In this document: one piece after another, positions 60,300 through 64,000 of the stretch
Position numbering within the stretch: position 1 is the first letter of the stretch
How the letters are laid out: each line of letters begins with the position of its first letter
Assembly (NCBI RefSeq): GCF_014805625.2
Contig: NW_023998531.1
Location: forward strand, 732,611-796,610
Reading direction: 5' to 3'
Length of the DNA stretch: 64,000 nucleotides
Source of the DNA: Glossina fuscipes
Lineage: Eukaryota; Arthropoda; Insecta; Diptera; Glossinidae
Position numbers and translations under genes: made by a program
The notes under the pieces: model-generated
The model's input: the letters and a program-made list of their open reading frames with translations, nothing else
The model's database searches: none
What the model was told of the DNA's origin: nothing

Positions 60300-62530
60300 T
60301 AAATAAATTCTTATTGTGCTGTTTTTGATCTTGTGGTGCGTTGCTGTACAATAAACGGTGATTGAAATATTCCTAATTCCTGCATCGAAAAAGAGAATTG
60401 TGAAGCCGCGCGCGAAAAAAGGCAATTTTGTGGACGTGAGAAGAAGCACGTTGATGACAGGAGACAGAAAGTAAAGACATGAAAGTAAATCAAAATAGCG
60501 AAAAGGGGAAAGAAACGATTTTTGTTGCAGAAGACGTGTTGAAAAGGTGTACGGAAAAAATAGTTTATCAAAAAAAAAAACTCGGAACAATACATTTTAC
60601 AATACATCTTGTAATTCGTTTGTCGTTGAATATTTTCTTCTTTTTTTTTTTTGTTAATTTGCGTAAAAATAACAATTATAAGCAAATTCCGAAATTTGGA
60701 TGATTGTGGAAGGCTTTATTCTAAAGATGCGCTAATTAAACTTAATTGCTTGTCCCGTCAGTCAATACTATAATTTTGATGTGAAAGAAAGGAAACGAAC
60801 AAAGGCAGATTCAATAGAGGAGGGTTGAAACGTGTTATTGTCGTCCAGCGACGTCGCATGTTCGGGTTAAGGTGTCAGACGGGCAAATATAAAGAAACTA
60901 ACCACAAGAATAATTATTTTGCAATTAAATTAGTAAGACATTAAGTAAACTATGAACATCAGGAACAACAAAAGTGTGTGCCTTAATAAGAAAGTAATGA
61001 TTAATCAAGAAAACTAAATAAAAAAGATAATATCTATATAAACCGACCGCGCACAATTGTAGAGTAGGGATTCCGTCGGCTGTTTTGATCATTATTCTAT
61101 CACAATAGAGTAAGTAAGGCCGTAATAAAGGCCTGCTGTTAGGCAAAATCGCATTTGCAAGAATAGCGGCTTGACGTTATAGAAAGAAAAAAGGGAAAGA
61201 AGAAAAAAAGAAAAATTCCTAGTCATAATGGTGTTTTTTACTAAATCACTTTATTATGCAAGAGAGAACCGTGAAAAAGAGTCCGTCTGTGTATTTTGAG
61301 CCTATTAGTTTTTGTTTGTTTCTGAAGTTCTGAACAGATTTGTCGTAATACTTTGTCGTGTTAAGATGATATTTAAGAGAAAAGAAGAGAAAAAATTAAA
61401 CACTAGCAAACCAAAGAGAAAGGGACAGTTCTGGTTTTGATGCTTCGTGCTGTGAGTTGTCGAAAAGAGTAGGGTTTGAACCGTTGTTTCTGTGAAGAAC
61501 GGAGTGCGTTGGTTGAGGGTAGAAAGCAGGACGCATCGATTTGAGAAATGGATTTTATTTTGAACACCTTGAACGGAATGCGTGCGAAGACAACATTGTG
61601 TATTAAGATTTTCATTAAATTTAATAAATTTGTTAAATAAACAGTAGTAAACTAAATTAATAGACTTCATCAGTTTTCAAATTAGAAATTTAATTAATTA
61701 CGGCTAAAATTGCTCGGATTTTAACATTACAACTACAACTACTTTATTGGTATGATGAGGTTTTTTTAATAAAAGCAAAAAAAAAAAAATGAAAAAAATA
61801 AGAAATAAATAAAACCAATAAAATAGATTGATGAAAGGAACAGAAAGTTATGCAGGTTTTGTCGAAAGAATTCGGAATTGAAAAATAATATACGTAAAGA
61901 AGAGAATTGTTAATATTATTGAAACAGAAAGAAATTGTTAAAATTAAAACATTAGAGAAGAACAAAAAAAAAATATTATAAAAAGACATTAACCAAAATT
62001 GGCAAAGGACTGCCTGTCTCGTAGATTTTAGTTATGGAAATTTAAACACGAGACGAGAAATTTTTGCGGAATATTTTCCCTTGTATTTTCCTGAGTAAAA
62101 GGAAAGAAGTGATTTTATGAATTTTTTGGTTATTTTCTTAACTTTGTCTTTATTAAGCAAATAATGCAAACATAATTTAAATAAAAGCGTAAAAAACGAA
62201 AGAAACTTTGGAGAAGTAGAATTTAATATAATAGGTGTGGTTGGGTGTGTGCGCGAACGGGGGTAGGGGGACAAAGAAAGTGCACTGACGGACTAGGAAG
62301 GGACCAACGAACAACGAACATCACAGACAACGGGCGTCATAGACGGACTTAACTCGTGGACCCAGTCGCACCGTGTGAATTCTTTAAGGGTTTCGTTAGA
62401 CCCTTCTTTTTTTTTACCTTGTTTTAAATTTAATCTTTTTGTCATGCGGCACGGCATGTTGTAAATTTTGTAAACGCTCTACCACGAAGATGCTGTGTCG
62501 TTGACAATTCTAAGAAAATAAAATGAAGTA
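60300..62530 (+). other. purine-skewed, stop-rich region
   Basis: The plus strand is unusually rich in A and G (AAAGAAGAAAAAAAG, GAAAAGAAGAGAAAAAATT, GGTTGAGGGTAGAAAGCAGG) over about 2 kb, unlike the neighbouring DNA. Minus-strand frames here are long (126, 124, 121 codons) because stops are rare on a T-rich strand. I do not treat them as genes. It could be an untranslated transcribed region or a long non-coding 3' region of a mobile element. Confidence 0.45.
62386..62415 (+). terminator. hairpin followed by nine Ts
   Basis: AAGGGT (62386-62391) pairs with ACCCTT (62400-62405) and is followed, after one C, by T9. A run of Ts is sufficient to end RNA polymerase III transcripts, and a preceding hairpin can help. 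No A or B box was identified upstream, so this may be chance. Confidence 0.2.
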
Positions 62531-62674
62531 AGAATATTTTTTAATTTAAATCATGAGAGGAAAGTAGGCTGTTCAATTAGCACCGGGCACCAAGGTTGCC
62601 CTAAATTTTCCATAGATAACAGTTTTACACTTTAGGGGACTGTCAGGGCAAATAAATATTTATTTTATTTAATG

Positions 62675-62815
62675 TTACGCACTGGACTGGGAATCATAAT
62701 TAAGCTCGGCTTCTTGGTAAGTCGTGAAATAATCTAAAGCGCTACGTAACCGTTCAAACACTTTCAGGTGATAGGGTATACCGCCTTGAGCTGTGGTTAT
62801 AACGGCGAACAGAAA
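62675..62815 (-). CDS. possible terminal exon, product unknown (weak)
   Basis: A minus-strand frame of 46 codons reads GGIPYHLKVFERLRSALDYF and ends DSQSSA, TAA (62675-62677). A CCACAG acceptor could start the exon at 62790, and an AATAAA-type signal follows the stop within about 20 bases on the minus strand. Composition is more protein-like than the flanks, but the frame is short and no family is recognised. Confidence 0.2.
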   Translation of the reverse strand, partial: FLFAVITTAQGGIPYHLKVFERLRSALDYFTTYQEAELNYDSQSSA

Positions 62816-62936
62816 TCAATCCAATCAAATAGAAATATTATTTGCAAAGCATTGGCGAGAAATGCATTGGTGTATAGAAATGTTACCTTTAAACTTATTT
62901 TGTAAAAATCTAAATTCAGTCTATTCTTTTTTCAAG

Positions 62937-63174
62937 GTCGATGGCGTATTTTAAAGGAAGAGCAGTTACAACTCAAAGATGATGCGAAAATTCGCAAATG
63001 CTTGCGCAGGTCTTCAAAATACTAGAAAGTGTAAAATCCGGAAATTCTGGGTTTTGTTCTGCAGTTCGCGCAACTTATTTTGACGATGACGCCGACCTTT
63101 CGTTAGAGGACTCCCAGTTGAGGCGAATAAATGAGAAAATAAGAGCTGGCATAACTTCTGCACTTTCAAATTGA
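62937..63174 (+). pseudogene. coding-like plus-strand segment with a frame break
   Basis: After TTTTTTCAAG, one frame reads RWRILKEEQLQLKDDAKIRK (62942-63000) to a stop near 63028. A second frame starting at ATG 62998 reads MLAQVFKILESVKSGNSG to INEKIRAGITSALSN and a TGA at 63172-63174. The two abut as if one protein had lost a base near 62995. Third positions are GC-richer than the surroundings. No family is recognised. It could be a decayed gene or an exon pair. Confidence 0.25.
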
Positions 63175-63439
63175 ATTGTGTTGTAATGAGAGATATAACG
63201 AATAGATAAGATGTTTTATGCAAGTTAAAAAGTTGTGCTCATTTCATTTTATCAAAAGTTTTATATAACTTTGTTGTTTTTTTACATTTGTTGATTGCAT
63301 GTTTGTTTATAACCAGTTAGCTTTCAAGGTACACCATCAAATTTAGAAATAGTTACAAAAATCATGTCATCGACCTTAAAACGAGTCGACTTGTGTTCAG
63401 TGTAGTGGGTGTTTTCTATTCGTCTGCGTTTTTTCAATT

Positions 63440-63466
63440 GTTTCGGTGTTTTCGGTGTTTTTGTGT
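63440..63466 (+). repeat. short tandem TTTCGGTGT repeat
   Basis: Two exact units and a degenerate third (TTTTTGTGT), upstream of the non-LTR ORF1. Possibly part of its 5' untranslated region. Confidence 0.6.
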
Positions 63467-63557
63467 ATTTAACTGCTGTCTTTCCAGTGTTATTGCTAAA
63501 ACTGGTAAACGCGGATATCGCGTATGTGCTTTTGTTTCGTCTATATATAATAAAAAA

Positions 63558-63598
63558 TAGAAAACAAAAAAACAAAATAAAAAAAAAAAAAAAAAAAT
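63558..63598 (+). repeat. A-rich tract ending in A19 or so
   Basis: AAAACAAAAAAACAAAATAAAAA followed by a pure A run. It may be the poly(A) tail of an element lying to the left, directly joined to the 5' end of the element on the right, or simply an A-rich leader. Confidence 0.6.
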
Positions 63599-63626
63599 TG
63601 AAAACATTTGACACTTTTCTTCAGTA

Positions 63627-63666
63627 GTTCCCAACCTTCTTGCACAGTTCCCAAACCTTTTCAAGT
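63627..63666 (+). repeat. two tandem 20-bp repeats before the non-LTR ORF1
   Basis: AGTTCCCAACCTTCTTGCAC (63627-63646) and AGTTCCCAAACCTTTTCAAG (63647-63666) are adjacent imperfect copies. Repeated units in the 5' untranslated region are known in several non-LTR elements, where they can act in the internal promoter. Confidence 0.6.
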
Positions 63667-63713
63667 GAGTGGTTATTTCAAAAATAATAATAAATAGACA
63701 ACAATAAGGCATA

Positions 63714-64000
63714 ATGGCCCCGGGGCCGCCAGACAAAAACCCGAATAGATTTTATCTATTAAGTGATACATCCCCCCAAAGAAAAAAAAGTAAAAAATCA
63801 GATTTTCCGGTGTTGCCGATCAGCGATATAAGCCCTATTCATAAAAAATATATTGTTATTTCTTCAACCGATGCTCGAATAACAATTTCCCAAATTAGCC
63901 CTTTTGCTATAAAAAAAGCTCTAGATAGCATTACAACATACATCGACTCGATCTCGATTCTACGCGATGGGAATTTACTGGTCCTCGCTGGGAACCCGCG
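63714..64000 (+). CDS. non-LTR retrotransposon ORF1 (gag-like) protein, N-terminal part, cut by window end
   Basis: An ATG at 63714 opens a frame of 95 codons that is still open at the right edge. It begins with a proline-rich and basic stretch (MAPGPPDKNP, QRKKSKKS). It then enters a domain reading KKYIVISSTDARITISQISP, FAIKKALDSI and LRDGNLLVLAGN. The order YIVI...ISQ.SPFAI.KAL...LR.GNLLV is typical of the ORF1 RNA-binding protein of jockey/I-type elements, which coats element RNA. Zinc knuckles would lie beyond the window. No stop or frameshift is seen, so the element may be young. The host would be the same fly. Confidence 0.7.
   Translation, partial: MAPGPPDKNPNRFYLLSDTSPQRKKSKKSDFPVLPISDISPIHKKYIVISSTDARITISQISPFAIKKALDSITTYIDSISILRDGNLLVLAGNP

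Noticed and set aside
60210..60685. Minus-strand frames of 124-126 codons
   Set aside because: They lie on the T-rich strand of a purine-skewed region, where stops are rare, and show low-complexity F/L/S-rich sequence with no motif.
1..64000. CRISPR arrays, bacterial operons, ribosome binding sites or prophage
   Set aside because: Nothing in composition, gene density or repeat structure supports a prokaryotic origin.

Overview
This window reads as a stretch of fly genome that is AT-rich, gene-poor and dominated by transposons. It is most likely from a higher dipteran (Cyclorrhapha), and a tephritid-like fruit fly is my best guess. The reasons are: no bacterial gene organisation; abundant A/T tracts and microsatellites; mariner, piggyBac, jockey/CR1-type LINE, BEL/Pao and Ty3/gypsy remains; and short GT-AG intron-like gaps. 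There is a 400-base assembly gap of Ns at 38943-39342. The species guess is inference. I recognise no conserved host protein with confidence, and the DNA could be intergenic or intronic.

Layout. 0-10 kb: mostly anonymous AT-rich DNA, with a short signal-peptide-like frame (479), an imperfect duplication (1847-1963), a dispersed-repeat copy (2118-2400) and a GGATA-rich repeat split by a GC-richer block (3000-3445). 10.2-13.26 kb: an old LINE copy ending in a stem-loop and TAAA tail. 13.98-15.25 kb: a complete mariner with matching inverted repeats, TA duplications and an open 342-codon transposase frame. 16-26.5 kb: relics of another mariner lineage (16.1 kb), a piggyBac transposase (17.6-18.1 kb), a coding-like segment with a candidate 62-bp intron (20.2 kb), a tRNA-like SINE candidate (23.5 kb) and a third mariner lineage (25.9-26.5 kb). 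29.8-34.6 kb: fragments of BEL/Pao (plus strand) and Ty3/gypsy (minus strand) retroelements. 35-49 kb: mostly anonymous, with dispersed repeats and a coding-like minus-strand segment (45.7-46.8 kb). 49.40-50.11 kb: a truncated second copy of the same mariner family. 53.7-57.1 kb: a better preserved copy of the 10-kb LINE. 59.5 kb: a fourth mariner-type fragment. 60.3-62.5 kb: a purine-skewed region. 62.7-63.2 kb: two short coding-like segments on opposite strands. 63.71 kb to the right edge: the start of the ORF1 protein of another non-LTR retrotransposon, open at the boundary.

How the parts relate. The genes here are selfish elements, not a cooperating pathway. The complete mariner could in principle act on its own ends and those of the truncated copy, although residues beside its first catalytic aspartate are altered. 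The two LINE copies belong to one family. The older relics record several separate waves of invasion. I found no convincing new biological system. The items most worth checking are the possible spliced segment at 20.2 kb, the minus-strand coding-like segment at 45.7-46.8 kb, the purine-skewed region next to a new non-LTR element, and the tRNA-like SINE candidate.
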